From the NCBI RefSeq assembly GCF_007827045.1, contig NZ_RPFW01000003.1:310001-374000 (forward strand): a DNA stretch of 64,000 bases, given 5' to 3'. The DNA is from Trebonia kvetii. Its GTDB lineage: Bacteria; Actinomycetota; Actinomycetes; Streptosporangiales; Streptosporangiaceae. How positions within the stretch are numbered: position 1 is the stretch's first letter; every line of letters starts with the position of its first letter. A program made the position numbers and the translations under genes. Below, in pieces: positions 25,685 through 35,005 of this stretch. Under the pieces are notes generated by a model, which worked only from the letters and a program-made list of their open reading frames with translations, was not told where the DNA came from and did no database searches.

Positions 25685-27289
25685 GTGACGGGCGGACTGG
25701 GGTATGCGACCGCCGCGGGGCGATGGGTGCTCGCGGCCACGGTGCTCGGATCCGGGATCGCTGCGCTTGACTCCACCGTGGTCGGCATCGCGCTGCCCGC
25801 GATCGGGCGGGACTTCCATGCCTCGGTGGCCGGCATGCAGTGGGTCATCGACGGCTACACGCTGCCGCTGGCCGGCTTGCTGCTGCTCGGCGGCGCGCTC
25901 GGCGACGTCTACGGCCGCCGCAAGATCTTCGTGATCGGCACGATCTGGTTCGCGATCGCCTCACTCGCCTGCGGCCTCGCGCCAAGCGCCGGCTTCCTCA
26001 TCGCGGCCCGCGCGGTGCAGGGCGTGGGTGCCGCGTTGCTCACCCCGGGTAGCCTGGCGATCCTGCAGGCGTCCTTCAACCCGGACGACCGAGCGCGGGC
26101 CATTGGCGCCTGGTCAGGGCTTGGCGGTGTGGCCACTGCCATCGGGCCGTTCCTCGGCGGCTGGCTGATCGGCGCGGTGTCCTGGCGGCTTGTGTTCTTC
26201 ATCAACCTGCCACTGGCGGCCGCCGTGGTGGCCATCGCGCTGCGGCACGTTCCCGAGTCGCGGGCACCGGGACCCCGCCAGCCGCTCGACGTCCCCGGCG
26301 CGATGGCCATCAGCCTGTCGCTGGCCGGTATCACCTACGGTCTCATCGAAGCCTCCGCGCACGGGTGGACGTCGCCTCAGGTGCTCGCCAGCCTGATCGC
26401 TGGCGTTGTGCTGCTCGCCGCCTTCTGCGTCATCGAGACCCGTAGCAGTCATCCAATGCTGCCGCTGGGGGTGTTTCGCAGCCGCCAGTTCTCGGCGGCG
26501 AACGCGGTCACGTTCGTGGTCTACGGCGCGCTCGGCGGCGCCCTCTTCCTCGTTCCTGTCGTGCTTCAGGAGGTCAGTGGCTACAGCCCGCTGGCGGCGG
26601 GGGCGGCGCTGCTGCCGCTGACGGTGATCATGCTCCTGCTGTCCGCGCGCTCGGCGGCGCTCTCCGCCCGGATCGGCCCGCGGCTGCAGATGACCGTGGG
26701 GCCTCTGCTGATCGCCGCGGGCATGCTGCTGTTCACCCGGGTCCAGGGCGACGGGAATTACGTCACCGAGGTCCTGCCCGCGGTCCTGGTGCTCGGCCTC
26801 GGGCTCGCCACCAACGTGGCGCCGCTCACGGCCACGGCGCTGTCCGCCGCGCCAGCCGAGCACTCGGGCATTGCGTCGGCCGTCAACAACGACGTGGCCA
26901 GGTCGGCGAGCCTGATCGCGGTGGCCGTGCTGCCCACCCTGGCAGGCCTCACCGGTGACGCGTACCTGCATCCGGCGGCGCTTACCCAGGGCTTCCACAC
27001 CGCCATGACGATCTCCGCCGTCGCGGCGGCAGCCGGCGGCATCCTGGCCGTCGCGACCATCCGCAACCCGCTCAGGCGGGCCCGCCCGCAGGCCGAGCCT
27101 GCCCCGTCCGGGCGGCCCGTCCCTGGCGGCACAGTTCCTGCAGGCACGGTCCCGGCAGGCGCGACCGCGGCAGGCGCGACCCCGGCGGGCGCGACCGCCG
27201 GCGAAGGCGCCGTCAGCTACCTGCACTGCTGTGCACTGGACGGTCCCCCGCTCGCCACTACCCCCCACGAGCCACAGCAGCCCCAGTAG
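25685..27289 (+). CDS. MFS drug exporter, DHA2 (14-TMS) family
   Basis: About 534 residues with 14 predicted hydrophobic helices. Visible DHA2 motifs are ALDSTVVGIALPAIG in TM1, GALGDVYGRRKIFVIG (motif A) and the motif C region GLGGVATAIGPFLGGWLIG. It should export drugs or other small molecules using the proton gradient. A Pro/Ala/Gly repeat (V-P-A-G-T / A-T-P-A-G) forms a cytosolic tail ending near CALDGPP. The frame is open from 25619; GTG at 25685 best fits the family. Confidence 0.9.
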   Translation: MTGGLGYATAAGRWVLAATVLGSGIAALDSTVVGIALPAIGRDFHASVAGMQWVIDGYTLPLAGLLLLGGALGDVYGRRKIFVIGTIWFAIASLACGLAPSAGFLIAARAVQGVGAALLTPGSLAILQASFNPDDRARAIGAWSGLGGVATAIGPFLGGWLIGAVSWRLVFFINLPLAAAVVAIALRHVPESRAPGPRQPLDVPGAMAISLSLAGITYGLIEASAHGWTSPQVLASLIAGVVLLAAFCVIETRSSHPMLPLGVFRSRQFSAANAVTFVVYGALGGALFLVPVVLQEVSGYSPLAAGAALLPLTVIMLLLSARSAALSARIGPRLQMTVGPLLIAAGMLLFTRVQGDGNYVTEVLPAVLVLGLGLATNVAPLTATALSAAPAEHSGIASAVNNDVARSASLIAVAVLPTLAGLTGDAYLHPAALTQGFHTAMTISAVAAAAGGILAVATIRNPLRRARPQAEPAPSGRPVPGGTVPAGTVPAGATAAGATPAGATAGEGAVSYLHCCALDGPPLATTPHEPQQPQ

Positions 27290-27398
27290 TCCTCGAAGCC
27301 AACGACGCCACCCCCAGTGGGGGAGATCCGGCTGCGTCGTCCACGGCGACAAGAGATTTCATCAACGAGCTTTGGGTGCCCCAAGGCAGAATCCGGCG

Positions 27399-27434
27399 AG
27401 GGCCGGGGCGAGCTTCTGCTCGCCCCGGCCCTCA
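27399..27434. terminator. Strong bidirectional hairpin terminator
   Basis: A perfect 16-bp stem (27399-27414 and 27419-27434) with a TTCT loop lies between convergent genes. It lacks a T-run. The remainder of 27290-27484 shows no gene. Confidence 0.65.
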
Positions 27435-27484
27435 TGGGTAACTTGCCTAACTCGCCTGACGGGACGCTGCCGCCTCCGGTCGGG

Positions 27485-27880
27485 TTACGCGGTGACCCTG
27501 CCGCCGCGGGCCGGGTCGCGCACCTCGAGGGCGTGCACGATCCGCTCCGTCGTCGCTTCGTGCGCGGTGAGGTCGGCGAGCGCCAGCACGCCAACCGCGA
27601 TCGCGTCGGCGAAGACCAGCCAGGTCAGGGCCGTTCCGGAGAAGGAGACCGCCGCGATGGCCGACCAGAGCGCCGTCAGGGCGATCAGGCCGTGGCCGAT
27701 GCGGCGCGAGCTCTTCTTCGCCAGGACCGCGCTGGCCGCGGCCAGGACTGTGATCCCGGCGGACACGCCGAACGCCGTCCAGCCGGCCGTGCCGGCCGCC
27801 CAGGCCATCGACGTGACCGTAAGGAAGGAGCCTGCCACCACGAACAGGCTGTCAAGCAGGAAACGAGAGCTGAGCTTCAT
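27485..27880 (-). CDS. Small four-helix membrane protein
   Basis: A 131-residue protein with four hydrophobic helices and short loops. ATG at 27880 is set by the RBS GGGAGG; upstream codons are not membrane-like. It has a conserved-looking C-terminus (ADLTAHEATTERIVHALEVRDPARGG). Function is unknown. Confidence 0.7.
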   Translation of the reverse strand: MKLSSRFLLDSLFVVAGSFLTVTSMAWAAGTAGWTAFGVSAGITVLAAASAVLAKKSSRRIGHGLIALTALWSAIAAVSFSGTALTWLVFADAIAVGVLALADLTAHEATTERIVHALEVRDPARGGRVTA

Positions 27881-28200
27881 GACTGAGCACCTCCCGTGCG
27901 CCGCCCGTGGCGGCGCAACCGTGTCCTGAGTACACAAAGGCGGGTCGTTGCCAGGCCACCTGCTCTCAAGGTGGTCGTCCGGCTCGTCTGGCGGCTTCCT
28001 GCGCCGCCACTCGTCTGTAGCGCGATGGCGGTACGCGGTATTTCTTGGCGAATTGTCTACTAGGTCACATTCTGTCCGCCGGGTCGCGCGGCGGAGGGAG
28101 GGCGGAGCCACGCACTCGTTCGGACCGCCCGTCCCGTCGCGGGGACTACCGGGTGCGGGCGGATAACCTCTGCAGGGACAGGTCTTCGAGAGGATTCAGC
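27881..28200. other. Divergent intergenic region
   Basis: 320 bases between divergent genes; no hairpin, repeat or gene could be supported. Promoters for both sides should lie here. Confidence 0.4.
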
Positions 28201-29448
28201 ATGACAGGCGATGAAACGCTGGCCACGGAGGCGGTGCGGGCGGCCGCGCGCGCGGCCCGCGCAGCGGCGCCCAGCCTCGCGGCGGCTTCCGATGAGGCGA
28301 TCGACGCCGCGCTCGGGGCGATGTCCCAGGCCCTGACCGACGCCGCGCCAGCGGTGCTGGCCGCCAACGCCGAGGACATGCGCGCGGCCGAGGAGAACGG
28401 CCTGCCCGCCGGGGTCCGCGACCGGCTCAGGCTCGACGCGGACCGGCTCAAGTCGATGGCCGCGCAGCTCGAGATCCTCGCCGGGGTCGAGCCGGAGCCC
28501 GCCTCGCGCAAGGTGCGTGACCTGCCAGGCGGCCTCGTGCTGTCCGAGCGGCGCCGTCCGGTCGGCGTGATCGGCGCGAACTTCGAGGCCAGGCCGAATG
28601 TCGTGGTGGACATCGCGTCGCAGCTCGTGAAGTCGCGCAACGCGGGCGTGCTGCGCACCGGGAGCGCGGCGCTGCGTTCCGCGATCGCGCTCGCCGACGA
28701 GGTGATCGCGCCCTCGCTCAAGGCGGCGGGCCTCGACCCCGCGGCCATCCAGCTGGTCCGGGTGCCCGGGCAGGCCGCCGCGTACGCGCTCGTCCGCGAG
28801 GCGAAGCTGATCCCGCTCGTCATCCTCCGCGGCAGCGGCGACTCCACGCGGGCGCTCGCCGCCGAGGGGGCGGCGCACGGCGTCCGCACCCTGGCGCACG
28901 CCGACGGCGGCGGGGTCCTTTACCTTCACTCCTCAGCCGAACGGGTGCCTGCCTCCGCCCTCATCGCGAGCAGCCTCGACAGGCTCGGCGTGTGCAACCG
29001 GCTCAATCTGCTGCTCCTCGACAGTCAGCTGTGGGACGCGTGGCTGCCAGACATCACCGGGCAGCTGGCCAGCCTCGGGATCACGGCCTCGCTGCCGCCG
29101 CACGACCACCCGCTCGGGTACGAGTGGGCGCTGGACTCCGACCGCGAGGCCACCGTCACCATCGCGCCGGCCGCGAGTCCGGCCGAGGCCGCGGCGATCG
29201 CCAACGACCAGACTTCGGGCCTCGCGGCGGGCATCGCGGCCGCGGACGAGGGTGCGGCGGCGGAGTTCCTCGCCGCCTACACGGGCACCGGCGCGTTCTG
29301 GAACGCGACGACCAGGCTGCTCGACGGGTTCAAGCTGTTCGAGGTGCCGGAGACCGGGATCAACCTGGATGCGGTACCCGGACCGCGCGGCCCGGTGACC
29401 TTCCGTGACCTGTCGCTGCGCCAGCTCGTGGTGACGCCGGCCACATAG
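28201..29448 (+). CDS. ProA-like glutamate-5-semialdehyde dehydrogenase
   Basis: A 415-residue aldehyde dehydrogenase of the ProA branch: RRPVGVIGANFEARPNVVVDIASQLVKSRNAGVLRTGS in the NAD(P)-binding part, catalytic Cys265 in DRLGVCNRLN, and FWNATTRLLDGFKLFEVPETGIN at the end. ProA reduces gamma-glutamyl phosphate to the semialdehyde in proline synthesis. Several usual ProA motifs differ (LIPRGG reads VILRGSG; SGNA reads SRNA), and proB is not adjacent, so it may be a divergent paralogue rather than the biosynthetic ProA. Confidence 0.8.
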   Translation: MTGDETLATEAVRAAARAARAAAPSLAAASDEAIDAALGAMSQALTDAAPAVLAANAEDMRAAEENGLPAGVRDRLRLDADRLKSMAAQLEILAGVEPEPASRKVRDLPGGLVLSERRRPVGVIGANFEARPNVVVDIASQLVKSRNAGVLRTGSAALRSAIALADEVIAPSLKAAGLDPAAIQLVRVPGQAAAYALVREAKLIPLVILRGSGDSTRALAAEGAAHGVRTLAHADGGGVLYLHSSAERVPASALIASSLDRLGVCNRLNLLLLDSQLWDAWLPDITGQLASLGITASLPPHDHPLGYEWALDSDREATVTIAPAASPAEAAAIANDQTSGLAAGIAAADEGAAAEFLAAYTGTGAFWNATTRLLDGFKLFEVPETGINLDAVPGPRGPVTFRDLSLRQLVVTPAT

Positions 29449-29512
29449 CGGGGTCAGGGCCCCGGTTCCCGGCTGGCTCGCGGGAGCACTGATATGGCGG
29501 TTTTCGATCTTG

Positions 29513-30133
29513 ATGGTCATTTCGCTGCGCGGCGATGGCCTATGTGCCGATACTCAGCATGTGGTGGGCGACGACTTCGCGCGAGTGCTTGTGGACGCGC
29601 AGGGCGGAAGCGAGGAACAGTTCGCTGTCCTGTGGCGTGATGCGAACCCCGCTCTCCTTCGGTATCTCCGCGTCATCGCTCCGGAGAATGCCGAGGACAT
29701 CGCCGCGGAAACCTGGGTTCAGGTGGTCAGGGGCCTGACGCGCTTCACCGGTGACGAGGGGGCGTGGCGGGCCTGGCTGTTCACCACGGCGCGCCGTCGC
29801 CTGCTCGACCACGCGAGACTGCAGCGCCGGCATCCGGCGGAACCGCTCGATGAGATCAACGCCACTGAGGAGCCGAGGTCGGCGGACACGGCCCAGATCG
29901 CCCTCGACAACCTGGCCACGGAGTCCGCGATGGCGCTGGTGAACCGGCTGCCAACGCAGCAGGCCGAGGTGATCATGCTCCGGGTGGTCGCCGGGCTCGA
30001 TACCGACGCGGTCGCCGACCTCCTCGGCAAAACCCCAGGCAGCGTCAGGGTGACCGCGCATCGCGGGCTGAAACGGCTGGAAGCGCTGCTATGCCAGGCC
30101 GGTGTTACCTCACGGGCGGGTGTAACGCTTTGA
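29513..30133 (+). CDS. ECF-family RNA polymerase sigma factor
   Basis: About 206 residues with sigma region 2 (FAVLWRDANPALLRYLRVIAPENAEDIAAETWVQVVRGLTRFTG) and region 4 (LVNRLPTQQAEVIMLRVVAGLDTDAVADLLGKTPGSVRVTAHRGLKRLE). The start is uncertain because no RBS is seen; GTG codons at 29561/29564 are alternatives. The next gene begins at its stop and encodes a membrane protein with a cytosolic N-terminus, the usual position of an anti-sigma factor. Confidence 0.9.
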   Translation: MVISLRGDGLCADTQHVVGDDFARVLVDAQGGSEEQFAVLWRDANPALLRYLRVIAPENAEDIAAETWVQVVRGLTRFTGDEGAWRAWLFTTARRRLLDHARLQRRHPAEPLDEINATEEPRSADTAQIALDNLATESAMALVNRLPTQQAEVIMLRVVAGLDTDAVADLLGKTPGSVRVTAHRGLKRLEALLCQAGVTSRAGVTL

Positions 30134-31149
30134 GCCGATATGGCGTTCCGGACGATGACATGCCAGATCGCCTGCCGCCGAGCTGGGGTCACGAACCGGA
30201 GGACGGTCGCGACCTCGATGCCCTGCTGTCCGGGCAGGCGCCGCTGTCCGTCGAGGAGATCCTGACTGACGAGGCCCTGCTCGCCGGGCAACTGGCGGGC
30301 GTCTCCGACTCGCAGCGTCCGGTGGCCGGTGCGATGTTCGCATTGCGGTCCGCGCCCGCGGAGAGTGAACTCGCGGGCGAGGCGGCGGCACGGGCCGCGT
30401 TCCGCGCGCTGATCGCGCCGCTCGGCACGGGGCCACAGCACACCCTGGTGCTGCCGGTCCAGGGTGCTGGCCAGGGTCCGCGCCCACCTGCCAGGCACCG
30501 CCACCGGCGGCGCGCAGGCGGCCGAGGGGGCTGGCAGGTCATGGCGATTGTCGGCTCGGCCGCGGCGCTGGTGGCCGTCGGCGCCGCCGCGGTGACCGGC
30601 GCCTTCGCCGGCTCAGCAGGACCTCGGGGGCAGTCCGCCAACCCGAGCGCGGCGCAGCTGTCCACCCAGGCGGGCGCCAGCCCGAAGGGGACGCATCCGG
30701 CCGTGCTCGGCACTGGCACCCAGGAGCCAACCCCGAGCGCTACCCCGAAGGCCTCTGCCACGCCCGGCGTGACGCCGGGGCACGGCGCATCGCAAACGAC
30801 CGACGCGCTCTGCGGCCAGTATTTCGAGTTCTTCTTCCATCACTCGCACGGGAGCAGGACGAAGGATCAAGCGCTCGTCGAGCAGCTGAGCCAGCTAGCC
30901 AAGTCCGACTCCCCGCAGAAGATCATCCACTACTGCGCCGACCAGCTCGGTCATCAGTGGTGGACGCCGTCTCCGTGGCCAACGCCGCCTGGTGCCACGG
31001 CGGGGCCTGGGTTTCCCTACTCAGGCAACGGTGACGGCAGCGGCAGGCAAGGTAACGGCGCGGGAACGGGCCAGGCAGGATCCGGCCAGGCCAGCTCGGG
31101 GCCTGGCGGCAGTGGAGACAGCGGCCCGGGGTCCGGCGGCTCGCGGTAG
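30130..31149 (+). CDS. Putative membrane anti-sigma factor
   Basis: About 339 residues: a cytosolic N-terminus (about 1-130) rich in acidic and helical segments, one membrane helix (MAIVGSAAALVAVGAAAVTGAFAG), and a long Ser/Thr/Pro/Gly-rich outer part with a small domain containing two Cys residues (DALCGQYFEFFFHH and IIHYCADQLGHQWW). TTG at 30130 overlaps the sigma stop; ATG at 30160 is an alternative. The anti-sigma role is inferred from position and topology; no zinc-anti-sigma HxxxCxxC motif is present. Confidence 0.6.
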   Translation: MSRYGVPDDDMPDRLPPSWGHEPEDGRDLDALLSGQAPLSVEEILTDEALLAGQLAGVSDSQRPVAGAMFALRSAPAESELAGEAAARAAFRALIAPLGTGPQHTLVLPVQGAGQGPRPPARHRHRRRAGGRGGWQVMAIVGSAAALVAVGAAAVTGAFAGSAGPRGQSANPSAAQLSTQAGASPKGTHPAVLGTGTQEPTPSATPKASATPGVTPGHGASQTTDALCGQYFEFFFHHSHGSRTKDQALVEQLSQLAKSDSPQKIIHYCADQLGHQWWTPSPWPTPPGATAGPGFPYSGNGDGSGRQGNGAGTGQAGSGQASSGPGGSGDSGPGSGGSR

Positions 31150-31171
31150 GCTCCGGCCGGCCGACGGCAGG

Positions 31172-31630
31172 TCAGGACGGTTCAGTCAGGGTGGCGACGA
31201 TCCGCGAGCAAGCCTCCTCGAAGGCCGTCCGTTCCGCGTCGCTCAGCCGGTCGAAGACCAGGCCGCGCACGGCCGCGACGTGCCGTGGCGCCGCCGCGCC
31301 GATGAGTTCGGCACCTGCGGCGGTGAGCTCGATCAAGGCGCCGCGCCCGTCGGCTGCGCACTCCCGCCGCGACACCAGGCCGCGGCGTTCCATCCGGGTG
31401 AGCTGATGCGACAGCCGGCTCTGCTCCCAGTTGAGCGCCTCGCAGATCTGGAACGGGCGCAGCCGGTGGCAGGGTGACTCGCTGAGCTGGACGAGAACCT
31501 CGTACTCGGGCAGCGTGAGACCGCAGTCCTGCTGCAGCTGCCGGTTCAGTGCGGCGGGAAGCAGCGAGCTCATCCGCAGGTAGGTCCGCCAGGCCCGCTG
31601 TTCGTCGTCGCTGAGCCATACCGCAGTCAT
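31172..31630 (-). CDS. MarR-family transcriptional regulator
   Basis: A 152-residue winged-helix protein: LTLPEYEVLVQLSESPCHRLRPFQICEALNWEQSRLSHQLTRMERRGLVSRRECAADGRGALIELTAAG is the full MarR DNA-binding domain with the wing. Flanking helices form the dimer interface. No efflux or oxidoreductase target gene is adjacent. Confidence 0.92.
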   Translation of the reverse strand: MTAVWLSDDEQRAWRTYLRMSSLLPAALNRQLQQDCGLTLPEYEVLVQLSESPCHRLRPFQICEALNWEQSRLSHQLTRMERRGLVSRRECAADGRGALIELTAAGAELIGAAAPRHVAAVRGLVFDRLSDAERTAFEEACSRIVATLTEPS

Positions 31631-31692
31631 GCGGTCAGCATAGCGCGGTGATTATTGATGGATCATGTACCCGATGGTGAGCGGAGCGGCAC

Positions 31693-32880
31693 TCAGCGCG
31701 GACCCTGGCGGTTGCCCGGCGGACCCTGGCGGTTGCCCGGCGGACCCTGACGGCCGCCCGGCGGACCCTGACGGCCGCCCGGCGGCCGCTGCGGCGCGAC
31801 CTCGGTCATGGCCTGGCGGCGCGGACCGGACCAGGGCGCGGGCACCGCGTCGATCGCCGCGGCGATCTGGTAGGCGGCCGTCTCGTAATTGACCCGCCAG
31901 CCGGCGAAGTCCGGCCACGCGTCGGCCGGCTGGCGGGACATAGGGAAGCCGACCTCATCCATCCGCGCGACCGCGTCGAGGAACTCCTCGTAGGTCAGGG
32001 TGATGCCCGCGTTGGGGTCGGCCTCCTCAGGCACGTCGATGCCCATCGCCCGGGCGACCCTGGCAAGGCAGCCGAACCCGGCGCGCAGGCAGAGCCTGGC
32101 CGGCACGGTGGGCGCCTTCTCAGGCGACAGCGACAGGATGAGCGCGGCCGAGTCCAGTATCGCGAGCAGCGAGATTACCCACGACGAGTACGGCTGGGGC
32201 GAACGGAAGCGGACGAGCGGCAGGTACGTGGTGTGGCTCTCTGCCACGTCAGCGGACCAGCGCTCCCACGTCCGGTACAGGTCGGGGAGGGTGTCGAGGG
32301 TGGACACCCCAGAACCGAGCGCGTAAAACGACCTGGCGAGCAGCTCGGGTCCCCAGCTCGGCACGCCGGCCCGCGAAGCGAGCAGCGCAACCTCGGTTTC
32401 CCGCCGGTTGAAGGCGGAATACAGGGTTGGCAGGTAACCGATTTGCAGCGCGACCACCACCATGCCGGTGGCCGCCGCGACGAAGACGATCACGGCGGGC
32501 GTCGTACCCGCCGGTTCTGCGAAGCCCAGAGTGAAGATCGACGACCCGGCGTCGGCGAGCGCCACTGTGATGCTTCGCCCTGGTGACGGCCACAATGCGA
32601 GCGTGAAGCCGACCAGGAAGATGAGGAGCCAGGCCGCGAGCTGCCCGACCAGGATCGCCGCCGCCTGGGTGGCGAGGATCCTGTCGCGCCGCTTGTAGCT
32701 GGACACTGGGTGGGTCACCACGTGGTAGACGGCGAGTACCAGCCGGTCGACGAGCCGGGTCAGCCAGGAGCCGACCGGCCGCGGGACGATCAGCGTGCCG
32801 ATCACCGACTGCCAGCCGGTCAGCACGAGCAGCATGCCAATAGCCGCCGCGACCCACCGTGCCGCAACCGGAACGACCAT
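31693..32880 (-). CDS. Membrane protein with two-TM ion-channel-like core
   Basis: A 395-residue protein. The N-terminal 180 residues have an initial hydrophobic helix, then a helix, a pore-like loop (SSIFTLGFAEPAG) and another helix leading to LYSAFNRRE, as in two-TM potassium channels (Ion_trans_2). The usual T-x-G-Y-G filter is not intact (TLGFA). The C-terminal half is cytosolic and unknown, ending in about 45 residues of P-P-G-G-R-Q-G repeats encoded by near-identical tandem units (31700-31790). Confidence 0.65.
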   Translation of the reverse strand: MVVPVAARWVAAAIGMLLVLTGWQSVIGTLIVPRPVGSWLTRLVDRLVLAVYHVVTHPVSSYKRRDRILATQAAAILVGQLAAWLLIFLVGFTLALWPSPGRSITVALADAGSSIFTLGFAEPAGTTPAVIVFVAAATGMVVVALQIGYLPTLYSAFNRRETEVALLASRAGVPSWGPELLARSFYALGSGVSTLDTLPDLYRTWERWSADVAESHTTYLPLVRFRSPQPYSSWVISLLAILDSAALILSLSPEKAPTVPARLCLRAGFGCLARVARAMGIDVPEEADPNAGITLTYEEFLDAVARMDEVGFPMSRQPADAWPDFAGWRVNYETAAYQIAAAIDAVPAPWSGPRRQAMTEVAPQRPPGGRQGPPGGRQGPPGNRQGPPGNRQGPR

Positions 32881-32889
32881 GCACAGAAG

Positions 32890-33996
32890 CTAGCAGTCCC
32901 CGCGCGATGGGGGCGGCGAGCCTGCCGGAGTGACGTCGATCAGGTAACCAGTGCCGCTTGCCACCAGGTAGTAGTTGGTCGTCCAGGTGTTGCACGCGCT
33001 GCCGTCGCCGCTGTCGGAAGGATTCTGGTGGCTGGTGAATGCCACGGTGGCGGTAAGGCCGCTTGACGTCTGGCTGAGTGCGGTCAGCGTTATCCCGGAG
33101 TCCGTGGTCGACCGATAGCCAGAAGCGAACTTCGACTGCGGCTGGTTGGCCTGCTCGCGCGTGGTGAGCGTGCTCGCGTACTCCGCGTAGTTGTGCGTGT
33201 TGATGCCGTCGAAGCGCTTATTCAGGAGCTGCTGTACCGCGGGCACCGCCGCGCCCGACACACCGGGGCCGACGGCCACGAGGTTCGCCGGCGACGAGGA
33301 GGAACCAGAACTGGACGCGGACGCGCTTGCGCTCGCCGGCGGCGACCCGGTGCCGGTCGCGGGCTGCGTCACACCGGACGGGCTGCTCGCCGCCGGCGTC
33401 GACGCGGGCGGCGACGACGGGCCGGCGGTTGAGTGCTTGCCGAGGCGCGTGGCGAGCGCGTACGCGCCGCCGCCTGCCGCGAGCACGAAGATGACGGCGA
33501 GCACGACAAGCAGGGCCCTCCTGCCGCCTCCGCCGCGCTGCGGCGGTCCTCCCGCCGGTCCCGGCGGGTAGGGTGCGCCGTACACGGGGGCGGGGGCCGT
33601 GGGGTACCCGCCCGGCGCCGGAGGGGCGCCGTAGCCTGCTGGCGCCGGGGGAGGATAGCCGCCTGGGCCCTGCGCGGCCGGCCGCACCGTCTCGGTGGGC
33701 TGCTGCCAGTACGTGTCTGGCCCGCCGCGTGGCGGTTCCGGCGCCGCGGCGGGCTGCGCCGAGCTGTACCAGGAGGCGAACGGGTCCGGCTGGCCGGCCT
33801 TGGCTCCTGGCGGGTCGATCAGGGTGTCCCGTGGCGACATGTCAGTGCGGGTGGCGTCGGCGGGCGCCGTCCAGCCCGAGGCTTGGGTGGCCTGCTCGCC
33901 CGGCGCGGCAGGGGAGTCGTCGAACTCCGTACCGCAGCTGCCGCAGAATCGCACGTTCCCGTTGCGCGGCGTCCCGCAATTAGCGCAGAAGCCCAT
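32890..33996 (-). CDS. Zinc-ribbon membrane protein
   Basis: A 368-residue protein beginning with a double-Cys zinc ribbon (CANCGTPRNGNVRFCGSCG), then a Pro/Gly/Tyr-rich linker, one membrane helix (ALLVVLAVIFVLAAGGGAYALA), a Ser/Thr-rich stretch, and an extracellular domain (AVPAVQQLLNKRFDGINTHNYAEYASTLTTREQ...) resembling NTF2-like folds. Zinc-ribbon proteins of this layout are common in actinobacteria but have no defined role. Confidence 0.75.
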   Translation of the reverse strand: MGFCANCGTPRNGNVRFCGSCGTEFDDSPAAPGEQATQASGWTAPADATRTDMSPRDTLIDPPGAKAGQPDPFASWYSSAQPAAAPEPPRGGPDTYWQQPTETVRPAAQGPGGYPPPAPAGYGAPPAPGGYPTAPAPVYGAPYPPGPAGGPPQRGGGGRRALLVVLAVIFVLAAGGGAYALATRLGKHSTAGPSSPPASTPAASSPSGVTQPATGTGSPPASASASASSSGSSSSPANLVAVGPGVSGAAVPAVQQLLNKRFDGINTHNYAEYASTLTTREQANQPQSKFASGYRSTTDSGITLTALSQTSSGLTATVAFTSHQNPSDSGDGSACNTWTTNYYLVASGTGYLIDVTPAGSPPPSRGDC

Positions 33997-34121
33997 TACC
34001 GCCCGTCCGTTCCGCTATGGTGACGCTTCCGACCTTCGACTGACATTACCGCCCAAGTCGGTCCCGGTGTGAACACTCTTTTCTAGTGCGGAAGGTCAGG
34101 AAGACGAGCGAGGCGAACGAA

Positions 34122-34173
34122 AGAACCCCGGACCGCCCGCCAGCCGTTAAGGCTGGCTGCGGTCCGGGGTTCT
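34122..34173 (-). terminator. Terminator of the DUF1707 gene
   Basis: AGAACCCCGGACCG (34122-34135) pairs perfectly with CGGTCCGGGGTTCT (34160-34173), and an inner hairpin CCAGCC/GGCTGG lies in the loop. It is just downstream of the minus-strand gene ending at 34201. Confidence 0.75.
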
Positions 34174-34200
34174 CGCCGGGTGCCGTGACCACGTTCCGGC

Positions 34201-34659
34201 TTACCGGTCGTGCCGGTGGCTGCCCCTCGTCAGCACCAGGATGATCCCGACAAACAGCACCAGCCAGATCAGCGGCTGGAAGAAGAACACGCTCGTGAAG
34301 GCGTGCCAGGCTACGTTCGCGCAGATCAATGCCAGTGCCAGCACAATGAGCGGCCGCATGATTCCGCGCCTGCGCCGCGTCCGGTACGGAGCTGACGGCG
34401 CGCCAGTAGCAGCCGGCCCCGCCTCCGCGGTGGAGTCGGTGTCTGGCAGGTCGTCGAACAGCCCGGCAAGGTCGCCGCGCGTCTTGGCGGCCATCGTCCG
34501 GCCGACTCGCTCGTCGAATTCGGCCTGGTCGAGACGGCCGTCGGCGTAGTGCCTGCCGAGTTCCTCAGCGACCGCGCTGCGCTCGGCGTCGGAAACCCGC
34601 ATGTGCTGGTCGGAGTAGCGGATGCGGCGCGACCACTGCTGCGTGGTTGACGGTGACAT
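34201..34659 (-). CDS. DUF1707 domain membrane protein
   Basis: A 152-residue protein. MRVSDAERSAVAEELGRHYADGRLDQAEFDERVGRTMAAKTRGDLAGLFDDLP is the full DUF1707 (SHOCT-like) signature. It is followed by an Arg-rich linker and two hydrophobic helices. ATG at 34659 follows AGGAG. Such proteins often neighbour PspC genes, as here. Confidence 0.85.
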   Translation of the reverse strand: MSPSTTQQWSRRIRYSDQHMRVSDAERSAVAEELGRHYADGRLDQAEFDERVGRTMAAKTRGDLAGLFDDLPDTDSTAEAGPAATGAPSAPYRTRRRRGIMRPLIVLALALICANVAWHAFTSVFFFQPLIWLVLFVGIILVLTRGSHRHDR

Positions 34660-34693
34660 GACGATTGCTCTCCTGTTTCTCTTGCTCATGCCG

Positions 34694-35005
34694 CTACAGG
34701 CTGCGCTGAACGGACTCGAGCAGCGAGGCGGCGATGGACTGCTCCGCGCCCTCTTCCGGGATCAGCAGCAGGCAGGCGATGTACGCCGGGACGCCGGCCA
34801 GGCCGAGGAACGTGAAGACGGCGAAGGCGACGCGGACCAGCGTTACGTCGATCGCGAGGTAGTCCGCGATGCCGGCGCACACGCCGGCGATCATGCGCCC
34901 GTTATAGGCGCGGCGAAGCGGCGGCCGGCCGGCCAGGCCGGCGGGCGGTTGCTGCCGGGTGGTGTCCCCGGCCTGGTTCTGGGTGGTGTCACCGAAAGTG
35001 CTCAT
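34694..35005 (-). CDS. PspC-domain protein
   Basis: A 103-residue protein: RRAYNGRMIAGVCAGIADYLAIDVTLVRVAFAVFTFLGLAGVPAYIACLLLIPEE is the PspC domain with its amphipathic and membrane helices. It is divergent from the PspC-fused kinase at 35148 and in series with the DUF1707 gene. PspC proteins respond to envelope stress. Confidence 0.88.
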   Translation of the reverse strand: MSTFGDTTQNQAGDTTRQQPPAGLAGRPPLRRAYNGRMIAGVCAGIADYLAIDVTLVRVAFAVFTFLGLAGVPAYIACLLLIPEEGAEQSIAASLLESVQRSL

